Part shown: in pieces, positions 4,726 to 11,725 of the stretch | Position numbering within the stretch: the stretch's first letter is position 1 | Layout of the letters: each line of letters opens with the position of its first letter | From: Treponema sp. | GTDB taxonomy: Bacteria; Spirochaetota; Spirochaetia; Treponematales; Treponemataceae | Reading direction: 5' to 3' | NCBI GenBank assembly: GCA_016282455.1 | Contig: JAEEKM010000171.1 | Coordinates: 1-11,725 of the forward strand | Length of the DNA stretch: 11,725 bases | Made by a program: the position numbers and the translations under genes | Notes under the pieces: generated by a model | What the model was told of the DNA's origin: nothing | Databases searched by the model: none | The model's input: only the letters and a program-made list of their open reading frames with translations

Positions 4726-6891
4726 ATGAAGATTATCAAAAGAAGCGGTGAAGAAGTTGTATTTGACCGTGAAAAAATAGTAGTTGCTATCGGAAAAGCC
4801 AATGTTACAGTTGGAGAAAGGGATCGTCTTACCCAGAAACAAATAGAATCTATTGCTGATGATATAGAAATTGAATGTGCCCGTGTGGGTCATGCCCTGA
4901 GCGTAGAAAGCATTCAGGATCTGGTAGAAACCGGAATCATGCAGCATGGTGCCTATGAAGTGGCAAAGAAATACATTACCTACCGCTATGAGCACAATCT
5001 TAAGAGACAGAAGAATACCACAGACGAGCGTATTCTTTCTCTGCTCCACGAAAGCAATGAAGAGGTAAAGCAGGAAAACTCCAACAAGAACCCCACTGTT
5101 GTTTCCGTTCAGCGTGACTACATGGCAGGTGAGGTGTCTAAGGACATTACAAGACGTTTCCTTTTGCCCGAAGATATTTCTGCTGCCCATGACGAAGGTA
5201 TCATTCACTTTCATGATGCTGACTATTTTGCCCAGCACATGCACAACTGTGACCTGGTGAACCTGGAAGACATGCTGGAAAACGGAACTGTCATCAGCGG
5301 AACAAGAATTGACAGACCTCATTCTTTCAGCACTGCCTGTAACATTGCCACTCAGATTATTGCCCAGGTTGCCTCAAGCCAGTACGGCGGACAGAGTATT
5401 TCCCTTACTCACCTTGCACCTTTTGTTGATGTAAGTCGTCAGAAAATCAGGCGTGAAATTGCAGAAACAATGAAGGAAACCGGCCTTACTTTAAGTGACG
5501 AGCAGTTTGAACTTATGGTACAGCGTCAGCTTCAGAATGAAATTACCCGCGGTGTTCAGACCATTCAGTATCAGGTTATTACCCTTATGACCACAAACGG
5601 TCAGGCTCCCTTTGTTACTGTTTTCATGTACCTGAACGAAGCAAAAAATGAACAGGAAAAAGCTGACCTTGCAATGGTCATCGAAGAAGTATTAAAGCAG
5701 CGTACACAGGGCGTTAAGAATGAAAAGGGTGCCTGGATTACACCTGCTTTCCCAAAACCCATTTATGTTTTGGAACCAGATAACATTGAGGAAGGAACAA
5801 AGTACTACTACCTTACAGAACTTGCTGCAAAATGTACTGCAAAGCGCATGGTTCCTGATTACATCAGCGAGAAAAAAATGCTTGAACTTAAGGACGGTAA
5901 CTGCTACCCCTGCATGGGCTGCCGTTCTTTCCTCACCGTTTACCATGAGCCTACAACAGGAAAACCAAAGTTTTATGGAAGATTTAATCAGGGAGTGGTA
6001 ACCCTTAACCTTGTGGATGTTGCCTGTTCTTCTTACGGAGATGAAGATAAATTCTGGCAGATTCTGGAAGAAAGACTTGACCTCTGCCACAGGGCACTCC
6101 GCTTAAGGCATGAGCATCTTTTGGGAACAAAGAGTGATGCAGCTCCAATTCTCTGGCAGAACGGTGCACTTGCCCGCCTTGGAAAGGGTGAGGTTATTGA
6201 TGACCTTCTTTACAACGGTTACTCCACAATCAGCTTAGGTTATGCAGGTCTTTGTGAATGTGTCCGTTACATGACAGGTAAAAGCCACACAGATCCTTCT
6301 GCAACTCCTTTTGCCCTTCGTGTAATGCGTGCCCTTAACGATGCCTGTGCAAAGTGGAAGGCTGCCGAGCATATTGATTATTCAATCTACGGAACTCCGC
6401 TGGAAAGCACAACCTACAAGTTTGCAAAGTGCCTTAAAAAACGCTTTGGCATGATAGAAGGGGTCACTGACAAAAACTACATCACCAACAGCTATCATGT
6501 GAACGTTACGGAAAAAATAGATGCCTTCTCTAAACTTTCATTTGAGGCACAGTTCCAGGAACTCTCACCTGGTGGAGCAGTGAGTTATGTGGAAGTTCCA
6601 AACATGGAAAACAATCTTCCTGCAGTGATGACTCTGCTTAAGCACATCTACAACAACATCATGTATGCGGAACTTAACACCAAGAGTGACTTCTGTCAGA
6701 AATGCGGTTATACCGGTGAAATACAGATTCAGGAAGATGCGGACAAAAAACTTATCTGGTGCTGCCCCAACTGCGGTAACACAGATCAGAGCACAATGAA
6801 TGTTGCCCGCCGCACCTGCGGTTACATTGGTACCCAGTACTGGAACCAGGGACGTACTCAGGAAATTCGGGAACGTGTCCTGCACCTCTAA
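4726..6891 (+). CDS. nrdD: Anaerobic (class III) ribonucleoside-triphosphate reductase, large subunit
   Basis: An oxygen-sensitive cytoplasmic glycyl-radical enzyme that reduces ribonucleoside triphosphates to deoxy forms for DNA synthesis. The 721 residues match the family. Residues 1-95 form an ATP-cone (KRSGEEVVFDREKI at 5-18), the site of allosteric dATP/ATP control. The catalytic barrel follows, with HFHDADYF 161-168, GNCYPCMGCRSFL 391-403 (the Cys of MGCRS, C399, is the likely thiyl-radical residue) and NGALARLGKGE 479-489. The C-terminal zinc site has CxxC at 657-660 and 680-683. The glycyl-radical motif RRTCGY is at 695-700, with G699 as the radical residue. The binding site GAGGGGA (4716-4722) precedes the ATG. 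Regulation is by the paired NrdR boxes upstream. nrdG follows directly, so the two form an operon. It implies anaerobic growth. Confidence 0.98.
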   Translation: MKIIKRSGEEVVFDREKIVVAIGKANVTVGERDRLTQKQIESIADDIEIECARVGHALSVESIQDLVETGIMQHGAYEVAKKYITYRYEHNLKRQKNTTDERILSLLHESNEEVKQENSNKNPTVVSVQRDYMAGEVSKDITRRFLLPEDISAAHDEGIIHFHDADYFAQHMHNCDLVNLEDMLENGTVISGTRIDRPHSFSTACNIATQIIAQVASSQYGGQSISLTHLAPFVDVSRQKIRREIAETMKETGLTLSDEQFELMVQRQLQNEITRGVQTIQYQVITLMTTNGQAPFVTVFMYLNEAKNEQEKADLAMVIEEVLKQRTQGVKNEKGAWITPAFPKPIYVLEPDNIEEGTKYYYLTELAAKCTAKRMVPDYISEKKMLELKDGNCYPCMGCRSFLTVYHEPTTGKPKFYGRFNQGVVTLNLVDVACSSYGDEDKFWQILEERLDLCHRALRLRHEHLLGTKSDAAPILWQNGALARLGKGEVIDDLLYNGYSTISLGYAGLCECVRYMTGKSHTDPSATPFALRVMRALNDACAKWKAAEHIDYSIYGTPLESTTYKFAKCLKKRFGMIEGVTDKNYITNSYHVNVTEKIDAFSKLSFEAQFQELSPGGAVSYVEVPNMENNLPAVMTLLKHIYNNIMYAELNTKSDFCQKCGYTGEIQIQEDADKKLIWCCPNCGNTDQSTMNVARRTCGYIGTQYWNQGRTQEIRERVLHL

Positions 6892-6906
6892 GCGTTGCCA
6901 ATACCA

Positions 6907-7401
6907 ATGAATTACGGTGAAATAAAAAAAACAGACATTGCCAACGGAGAAGGAGTGAGGGTAACCCTTTTTGTAAGCGGATGCAGAATCCACTGCAAGG
7001 GTTGCTTTAACTCCATGACCTGGGATTTTTCTTACGGTAAGCCTTTTACAGAAGAAACAGAAGAAGAAATTCTTAAAGCCCTGTCTCCTGATTTTATTGC
7101 GGGGCTTACTGTTTTAGGCGGTGAACCCTTTGAACCTGAAAACCAGGCAGTGCTCGCTCCCTTTCTTGAAAAAGTAAAAAAGACCTTCCCTAAAAAAACA
7201 ATCTGGTGCTACACCGGTTATGTTCTTGAAAAAAATCTTTTACCCGAAGACGGAAACAAGCACACGGAGTACACAAAACGCATGCTCTCCTGTCTGGATA
7301 CTTTAGTAGACGGCCCTTTCATTCTGGAAGAAAAAGACATCAGCCTTCAGTTCCGCGGAAGTAGAAACCAGCGGATACTTAGGGGACCCTTCTTTTCCTA
7401 A
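6907..7401 (+). CDS. nrdG: Anaerobic ribonucleotide reductase activating protein (radical SAM)
   Basis: NrdG is the radical-SAM activase that uses a [4Fe-4S] cluster and S-adenosylmethionine to place the glycyl radical on NrdD, releasing methionine and 5'-deoxyadenosine. Counted from MNYGEIKK, the protein has 164 residues. Its cluster motif CRIHCKGC has Cys at 26, 30 and 33, followed by GGEPFEPEN 71-79 (SAM-binding GGE motif) and a conserved C-terminal DGPF (135-138) and FRGSRNQR (149-156). The ATG at 6907 is preferred because family members begin with a MNY-EIK...DIANGEG-type sequence. A TTG at 6895, 4 bases after the nrdD stop, would add PIP residues. Neither start has a visible Shine-Dalgarno, so translation is probably coupled to nrdD. 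The gene lies 15 bases after nrdD (3 from the TTG) and needs no separate promoter. Confidence 0.95.
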   Translation: MNYGEIKKTDIANGEGVRVTLFVSGCRIHCKGCFNSMTWDFSYGKPFTEETEEEILKALSPDFIAGLTVLGGEPFEPENQAVLAPFLEKVKKTFPKKTIWCYTGYVLEKNLLPEDGNKHTEYTKRMLSCLDTLVDGPFILEEKDISLQFRGSRNQRILRGPFFS

Positions 7402-7427
7402 CTCCTTTTCATAACATATATTTTTAC

Positions 7428-7456
7428 TTTCAAATTTGCCAATCCTGTCTTATAAT
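7428..7456 (+). promoter_or_regulatory. Promoter of the metallo-beta-lactamase/slyX unit
   Basis: TATAAT (7451-7456) is a perfect -10 box followed by TAATAG. The -35 at 17 bases (TTTCAA, 7428-7433) is weak. Transcription would start near 7463, about 30 bases before the start codon. No intrinsic terminator is seen after nrdG, so some read-through is possible. Confidence 0.55.
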
Positions 7457-7491
7457 AATAGTAGGTTTTGAGCAGATTTTGGAGGTGTGCC

Positions 7492-9054
7492 ATGAGTGTT
7501 ACAAGCTATTCATTGGGAGCAGCCCAGGAAGTTACCGGCAGTAAGCATGTGCTTGAAGTAGATGGCAGAAGTTTTATGATAGACTGCGGTGCTTTTCAGG
7601 GAAAACGTGCCGAGAGTGATAAAAAGAACCGTGATTTTGATTTTGCCGCAGATAAAATCGAGAGTGTCATTTTAACCCATGCCCACTACGACCACTGCGG
7701 ACTTCTTCCCATCCTCACAAAAAACGGCTACGGCGGAAACATTTATGCCACCCCTGCCACAAGAGATCTTGCAAATATCGTTCTAATGGACAGTGCCCGC
7801 ATTCAGGCCCGCGATGCAGAGTTCCTTGCAAAACAGGCCCGCAAAAAAGGGGAAGGGTTTACCTGGAAGCCTCTCTTTAACGAAGCCGATGTTGTTAAAG
7901 CTGCAAACCAGATAGTGGGCTTAGGTTACAGAAGAAAAATGTATATTGCTCCTGACGTTCAGCTGGAGTTTTTTGATGCAGGACATATTTTAGGAAGTGC
8001 CTTTGCCTATCTTACCATCAACGGACAGAGAAATAATCCCATCTCCGGAAGAACAGAAAATTCCTTTATGAGCGGCGGTAGACGATTCTGGCACAGACTC
8101 TTTGGAACAAAAAAACTTCCTGAAAAAAAAGGAAGCGTTACAAGCCAGGGAGAACGTGCCTTAAGGGGTGCCCCCTCTGACGAAATTCGCATCCTCTACA
8201 CAGGAGATCTGGGCCGTGTGGGAAAACCAATTGTGCGTAATCCTTCTACAGAAGAACTTCCTGCTCCAGACTATATTTTTATGGAAAGTACTTATGGCAA
8301 CAGGCTCCACGGAGACACAAAACTTGCCATGAATGATCTGGCAAAAATTGTAAAACGTGCGGTTGAAAAAAAAGGAAAAATCATCATTCCGACTTTTGCA
8401 ATTGAACGGGCCCAGGAACTGGTATTCTACCTGCATCTTCTCATGGATCAGAAACGCATTCCAAAAATTCCCATTTACATGGACAGCCCCATGGCAGTGA
8501 ATGCAACAGGTATTTTCCAGCTTCATCCTGAATGCTATGATGAGCAGACAAACGAAGCTTTCCTTAAGCATCACAAAAATCCTTTTGGTTTTAACGAACT
8601 TACCTTTGTCAGCAGCGTAGACGAGTCAAAGGAACTGAACAAAATGAGCGGTCCCCTTATTGTTCTGAGCGCAGACGGTATGTGTGAAGCAGGACGGGTT
8701 CTCTATCATCTTGCAAACTCTGTGGGAAACCCCAACAACACAGTTCTTACCGTAGGTTACATGGCAGAAAATACTCTGGGCCGCAGACTGGTTGACGGTG
8801 AAAAGGAAGTAAAGATTCTTGGTGACTGGTGCAAGGTAAACTGTACGGTTGAAACCATAGACGCCTTTAGTGCCCATGCCGACTACGAAGAAAGTACAAA
8901 GTGGCTGGACAGCATAGACACCAGCCGCCTTAAAAAAATATTCCTTGTGCACGGAGAAAAAGATGCACAGGAGTTTTTTGCCGAATACTTAAAGACTCAC
9001 GGTTACCCCAATGTGGAAATCGTTAAGTACGGCGAAGTTTATAATCTGGAGTAG
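7492..9054 (+). CDS. Beta-CASP metallo-beta-lactamase-fold protein (CPSF-73/Ysh1-like RNase)
   Basis: A cytoplasmic two-metal hydrolase of the bacterial CPSF-73-like group, expected to cut RNA; the substrate is not predictable. The zinc-site residues are present: HAHYDH 63-68, H164 in AGHILG, D239 in YTGDLG and the MESTYGN motif at 264-270. The beta-CASP part follows: IIIPTFAIERAQE 297-309, YMDSPMAV 329-336 and GPLIVLSADGMCEAGR 387-402. It ends with motif B SAHAD (H462) and motif C LVHGE (H487). At 520 residues it is longer than the usual 450-470; the excess is a basic, Ser/Gly-rich insert at about 179-231, between two zinc-binding segments. The ATG at 7492 has GGAGG (7481-7485) 6 bases before it. 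A TTG 24 bases upstream precedes that binding site and is rejected. slyX follows after 3 bases. Confidence 0.9.
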   Translation: MSVTSYSLGAAQEVTGSKHVLEVDGRSFMIDCGAFQGKRAESDKKNRDFDFAADKIESVILTHAHYDHCGLLPILTKNGYGGNIYATPATRDLANIVLMDSARIQARDAEFLAKQARKKGEGFTWKPLFNEADVVKAANQIVGLGYRRKMYIAPDVQLEFFDAGHILGSAFAYLTINGQRNNPISGRTENSFMSGGRRFWHRLFGTKKLPEKKGSVTSQGERALRGAPSDEIRILYTGDLGRVGKPIVRNPSTEELPAPDYIFMESTYGNRLHGDTKLAMNDLAKIVKRAVEKKGKIIIPTFAIERAQELVFYLHLLMDQKRIPKIPIYMDSPMAVNATGIFQLHPECYDEQTNEAFLKHHKNPFGFNELTFVSSVDESKELNKMSGPLIVLSADGMCEAGRVLYHLANSVGNPNNTVLTVGYMAENTLGRRLVDGEKEVKILGDWCKVNCTVETIDAFSAHADYEESTKWLDSIDTSRLKKIFLVHGEKDAQEFFAEYLKTHGYPNVEIVKYGEVYNLE

Positions 9055-9057
9055 ATA

Positions 9058-9270
9058 ATGGATGCAGATACACAAAATGAATTGATTTCTCTTGAAACAA
9101 AGCTTGCCTACCTGGAAGATTTTGTTCAGAAACTTCAGGAGGTAACGGTGGAACATACCAATGCCATAGAAGTTCTCCGCTCAGAGAATAAACTAATGGC
9201 ACAAAAAATCCGTGACCTCACAGAACAGCTGGAGGGGGACGTTCCAAACAGAAAGCCCCCGCATTACTAA
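9058..9270 (+). CDS. slyX: SlyX-like small coiled-coil protein
   Basis: A 70-residue soluble protein of the SlyX family, whose biochemical role is unknown. Residues about 8-60 are heptad-rich and predicted to form a coiled coil (ETKLAYLEDFVQKLQEVTVE, then SENKLMAQKIRDLTEQL). The C-terminus PNRKPPHY carries the family's PPHY ending. Length fits the family (about 70). The start ATG is 3 bases after the preceding stop, with GGAG (9048-9051) overlapping the end of that gene, so the two are co-transcribed. The symbol is by family resemblance of a short, low-complexity protein and is less certain than the others. Confidence 0.75.
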   Translation: MDADTQNELISLETKLAYLEDFVQKLQEVTVEHTNAIEVLRSENKLMAQKIRDLTEQLEGDVPNRKPPHY

Positions 9271-9400
9271 TCCTTCTTATGATCCTGCCAGATGTGAACT
9301 GCTCATCAAAGAGAATGTCAGGCTGCAAGAGGATGCAAATACTGTTAAACAAAGAATTGCAAGCGAAGAATGCAATTTCTATATATTGAAATCATACTAA
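9271..9400 (+). other. Possible gene relic between slyX and the ATPase cassette
   Basis: One frame is open from before 9271 to the TAA at 9398-9400 and reads PSYDPARCELLIKENVRLQE and onward to ILKSY. The composition is protein-like and coiled-coil-prone. The only start in frame (9212) lies inside slyX and has no binding site. It looks more like the end of a lost gene, left at the edge of an insertion, than a working gene. I recognise no family. Confidence 0.25.
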
Positions 9401-9404
9401 TTTC

Positions 9405-9511
9405 GCGTATAATCTAAGATTTTGTGTTTTTGAATCTTGCGTATAATCAAAAGTTGCACTATAATATGCGTATAATCAAAAACTGACCATTGTCTAAACC
9501 TGCGTATAATC
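9405..9511 (+). repeat. Four spaced direct repeats GCGTATAATC upstream of the ATPase gene
   Basis: GCGTATAATC is found exactly at 9405-9414, 9439-9448, 9468-9477 and 9502-9511 (start-to-start 34, 29, 34). Copies 2 to 4 are preceded by T and followed by A. Each contains TATAAT, and a fifth TATAAT lies at 9460-9465. The last copy ends directly at the ribosome binding site AGAGGTG (9512-9518) of the ATPase gene. Copy 4 could act as a -10 with CTGACC (9483-9488, 16-base spacer), but transcription would then start only about 7 bases before the ATG. Operators, stacked promoters or a mobile-cassette signature are all possible. Confidence 0.9.
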
Positions 9512-9523
9512 AGAGGTGTCTGC

Positions 9524-10882
9524 ATGATACTAAAACGAAAAATCTACGGAAAACTGCTCGCCTGGAAAAATGAATCTAAGGGAACAAAAGCACTGCTTGT
9601 TGAAGGAGCAAGGCGTATTGGAAAATCAACCGTCTGTGAAGAATTTGGAAAGAATGAGTATAAAAGCTATATAGTTATAGATTTTGCAAAAAGAGATTCC
9701 ACTGTAGAACAATTTTTTACAGACCATCTGAATGATTTAGACACTTTCTTTATGCTGCTTTCTGCATATTTCAAGAAAGAACTTGTACAAAGAAACTCTC
9801 TTATAATTTTCGATGAAATTCAAATGTTTCCTCAGGCCAGGGCTGCATTGAAATATCTGGTTGCGGATGGCCGTTATGATTATATAGAAACAGGATCTCT
9901 GATTTCAGTAAAAGAAAATGTTCAGAACATCGTGCTTCCTTCAGAAGAAAGAAGCATTCTTATGTATCCTCTTGATTTTGAAGAATTTGCATGGGCTCTT
10001 GGTGAAGATCTTTTGATGGAATATATACGGGATTGTTTCGCAAAAAAAGAAGCATTGGATCAAAGTATGCACAGTAAGGCTATGCTTCTTTTTAAACAGT
10101 ACCTTTTGGTAGGTGGAATGCCGAAGCCTGTTGTCACCTTTATTGAATCTCATAAAAATTTTTCCCCTGCTGATACAGAAAAAAGAGATATTCTCAAACT
10201 CTACAGAAACGATATTATGAAAATTAAGTCGCAGTACAGAAGCAAGGTCCTGGCAATCTTTGATCAAATTCCGGGTCTTCTTTCCCAACATGAAAAAAGA
10301 GTGGTTTTTAAAGCCATTCAGGAAGGCTCTTATGCAGATCAATATGAGGATACATTTTTCTGGCTTTCTGATTCAATGATTTCCAACGAATGCTTTATGT
10401 GTTCAGATCCTAATGTAGGGCTTTCGATAAATGAAGTCAGGTCATATATAAAATGCTATCTGGGTGATACAGGTTTATTAGTGAGCCACGCTTTTGATGA
10501 AAATGAACTTCTTGAAGCGGATGTATACAATCAGATTTTGACTGACAGACTGTCCCTTAATGAAGGAATGCTTTTTGAGAACGCAATTGCGCAGATGCTT
10601 ACTGCAAACGGTCACAAATTGTATTTCTATACTCATTATTCAGAAGAAAAGCACAGAAACGATATCGAGATAGATTTTTTGATTTCTAACAACAGCAAGC
10701 TTAAGTATAAAATGTTTCCGATAGAAGTAAAATCAGGAAAGAGGTATACAACTAACTCTTTACTTAGATTTAGGGAAAAGTTCAAACAGAGAATAGGCGG
10801 ATGCTACATAATTCATCCTAAGAATCTTTCTGTAAAAGATGAGGTTTTATGCATTCCGCCATATATGACAATCTGTCTGTGA
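9524..10882 (+). CDS. AAA_14/DUF4143 ATP-binding protein
   Basis: An ATPase of the AAA_14 + DUF4143 class, abundant in anaerobes and spirochaetes and of unknown cellular role. The 452 residues carry Walker A GARRIGKST at 28-36 and Walker B LIIFDEIQ at 93-100, then IETGSLIS 121-128 (usually TGSSS-like) and the PLDFEEFAWAL segment 149-159 typical of the class. The C-terminal domain has the layout of a PD-(D/E)xK nuclease fold: FEN (E352), EIDFLI (D384) and PIEVKSGK (E401, K403). Nuclease activity is inferred from the pattern only. The start ATG has AGAGGTG 5 bases upstream. Base composition is more A+T-rich than the neighbours, the gene stands alone after the GCGTATAATC repeats, and it ends 10 bases from the convergent metI, all of which suggests an acquired cassette. 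Confidence 0.9.
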   Translation: MILKRKIYGKLLAWKNESKGTKALLVEGARRIGKSTVCEEFGKNEYKSYIVIDFAKRDSTVEQFFTDHLNDLDTFFMLLSAYFKKELVQRNSLIIFDEIQMFPQARAALKYLVADGRYDYIETGSLISVKENVQNIVLPSEERSILMYPLDFEEFAWALGEDLLMEYIRDCFAKKEALDQSMHSKAMLLFKQYLLVGGMPKPVVTFIESHKNFSPADTEKRDILKLYRNDIMKIKSQYRSKVLAIFDQIPGLLSQHEKRVVFKAIQEGSYADQYEDTFFWLSDSMISNECFMCSDPNVGLSINEVRSYIKCYLGDTGLLVSHAFDENELLEADVYNQILTDRLSLNEGMLFENAIAQMLTANGHKLYFYTHYSEEKHRNDIEIDFLISNNSKLKYKMFPIEVKSGKRYTTNSLLRFREKFKQRIGGCYIIHPKNLSVKDEVLCIPPYMTICL

Positions 10883-10892
10883 ATCTGCCTTT

Positions 10893-11552
10893 CTACCGCT
10901 TTGCAGCAATCTGTTTACTGATAAAAGTTCCCGTGAGCTGAACTGCTTCAACAAGAATGAGCAGGACAATTATTGAGGCAATCATTACATCTGTGCGGAA
11001 TCTCTGGTAACCGTAACGGATTGCAAGGTCTCCCAAACCACCGCCGCCGATTGCACCTGCCATTGCAGAGTAACCGATAAGGTTTATTATGGTAAGGGTA
11101 ATGCCGTCAACAAGAGAGGGCAGGGCTTCTGGAACAAGCACTTTGTAAATTATCTGCCAGTTTGTACTTCCCATTGCACGTGAAGCCTGAATCACACCTG
11201 AGTCAACTTCGTTAAGGGCGGTTTCAATTACACGGGCTACAAAAGGAGCAGCCGCAATGGAAAGAGGCACAATAGTTGCAACAGTTCCGTATGCCTTACC
11301 TATAATGAGCCTTGAGAGGGGAAGAAGAACAATCATCAGAATCAAAAAAGGAAATGATCTGAGCACGTTTACAATTGAGCCAAGTACCTGGTTTAAAATG
11401 CGTTTTGGTGCAATTCCGTTTTTACCTGTAATGCAGAGAAGAACTCCCAGCGGGAATCCCAGTATGAGTGAAAAGAGGGTTGAAAAGAAAACCATCTGCA
11501 AAGTCTGTAAAGTTGAAACTCCCACTAAAGAAAAAATCTGGTTCCAGTTCAT
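10893..11552 (-). CDS. metI: Methionine ABC transporter permease MetI
   Basis: Inner-membrane subunit of the MetNIQ importer for L/D-methionine and related compounds. The 219 residues match MetI (about 217), with five hydrophobic segments expected. The N-terminal SLVGVSTLQTLQMVFFS (8-24) is characteristic. The cytoplasmic EAA loop that docks on MetN spans about 114-150 (NEVDSGVIQASRAMGSTNWQ, with the conserved Gly at 128). A Gly-rich AGAIGGGGLGDLAIRYGYQRF at 165-185 is also typical of MetI. The ATG overlaps the metN stop in ATGA and is preceded by GGAGGAA (11564-11558). The gene ends 10 bases from the convergent ATPase gene without a visible terminator. metQ, the binding lipoprotein, does not follow here. 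Confidence 0.95.
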   Translation of the reverse strand: MNWNQIFSLVGVSTLQTLQMVFFSTLFSLILGFPLGVLLCITGKNGIAPKRILNQVLGSIVNVLRSFPFLILMIVLLPLSRLIIGKAYGTVATIVPLSIAAAPFVARVIETALNEVDSGVIQASRAMGSTNWQIIYKVLVPEALPSLVDGITLTIINLIGYSAMAGAIGGGGLGDLAIRYGYQRFRTDVMIASIIVLLILVEAVQLTGTFISKQIAAKR

Positions 11553-11725
11553 TTTGCTTCCTCCACAAGTACGTCTGAGTTTTTAAGAAAGTCCAGTGCT
11601 TTTTTTACTTCGGTCTCTTCACCGTTTATGGTCACTTCCATCTGGCCAATGTCTCCGTCAGGAAGATGCTGAACTCCTGCCGCAAGAATGTTTATGGAAA
11701 CATCAAAGTTTTTTGCCACAAGAGA
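11549..11725 (-). CDS. metN: C-terminal part of methionine ABC transporter ATPase MetN (5' end outside window)
   Basis: Reading the minus strand from the window edge gives 58 residues and a TGA at 11551-11549. The sequence SLVAKNFDVSINILAAGVQH followed by LPDGDIGQMEVTINGEETEV is the NIL domain found at the C-terminus of MetN, which binds methionine and inhibits transport when methionine is plentiful. The ATP-binding domain lies outside the window. It overlaps metI by 4 bases (ATGA), confirming a metNI operon. Identification rests on this fragment plus the metI context. Confidence 0.88.
   Translation of the reverse strand, partial: SLVAKNFDVSINILAAGVQHLPDGDIGQMEVTINGEETEVKKALDFLKNSDVLVEEAK

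Noticed and set aside
4684..5322. Long minus-strand open frame opposite the start of nrdD
   Set aside because: It is antisense to the well-supported nrdD ATP-cone, has no homology-like motif, and would cover the NrdR promoter region; a codon-bias shadow.
7468..7491. Upstream TTG start for the beta-CASP protein
   Set aside because: It lies before the GGAGG that serves the ATG at 7492, and the eight added residues are not family-like.
9212..9270. Start of the second open frame inside slyX
   Set aside because: This part is only the slyX coding sequence read out of frame; only the stretch after 9270 may be a relic.
9405..9511. CRISPR-like or iteron origin array from GCGTATAATC
   Set aside because: A 10-bp repeat is too short for CRISPR, and there is no replication-initiator gene; four copies before an ATPase gene fit promoter or operator roles better.
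9524..10882. Calling the DUF4143 ATPase an anti-phage defence gene
   Set aside because: No partner defence gene or defence-island context is visible; the family's function is unknown, so no role is assigned.
11257..11586. Plus-strand open frame opposite metI and metN
   Set aside because: It is antisense to two well-identified overlapping genes with good ribosome binding sites, and has no support of its own.

Overview
The window reads as chromosomal DNA from an anaerobic spirochaete, most likely a Treponema-type organism. This is inferred from the overall feel of the proteins, moderate A+T content, an oxygen-sensitive class III ribonucleotide reductase as the only reductase present, and strong AGGAGG-type ribosome binding sites. 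Species cannot be named from sequence alone. All genes except the AAA ATPase cassette look like ordinary housekeeping genes.

Layout. (1) 1-1648, plus strand: the tail of an unidentified acidic protein, overlapping by 4 bases the complete tRNA-modification GTPase gene mnmE. (2) 1649-2217: no gene, but four tandem copies of a ~125-base element plus the 3' end of a fifth. Each copy can fold into nested stems. A 17-bp perfect hairpin lies between copy 4 and the partial fifth copy. (3) 2218-4292, minus strand: a two-gene unit, MTA/SAH nucleosidase followed by a MATE-family exporter, overlapping by 4 bases. (4) 4293-4725: a dense divergent regulatory region. It holds a near-consensus sigma-70 promoter driving a ~90-nt unit that ends in a strong intrinsic terminator (a candidate small RNA with CU-rich loops, one being a perfect anti-Shine-Dalgarno sequence), then the nrdDG promoter with two NrdR boxes whose cores lie 32 bp apart. 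(5) 4726-7401: nrdD and nrdG, the anaerobic ribonucleotide reductase and its radical-SAM activase. (6) 7492-9270: a beta-CASP metallo-beta-lactamase-fold RNase-like protein, then a small SlyX-like coiled-coil protein. (7) 9271-10882: an apparently acquired cassette: a gene-relic-like stretch, four spaced copies of GCGTATAATC, and an AAA_14/DUF4143 ATPase. (8) 10893-11725, minus strand: metI and the C-terminal end of metN, a methionine ABC importer.

How they fit together. MtnN recycles S-adenosylmethionine by-products (MTA, SAH and, in the wider family, 5'-deoxyadenosine). NrdG is a radical-SAM enzyme that makes 5'-deoxyadenosine, and MetNI imports methionine, the SAM precursor. The neighbourhood is therefore loosely SAM-centred, though no direct linkage is proved. 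The most promising undescribed items are the small-RNA candidate at 4394-4485, the tandem structured repeats at 1655-2210, and the GCGTATAATC array upstream of the DUF4143 ATPase.
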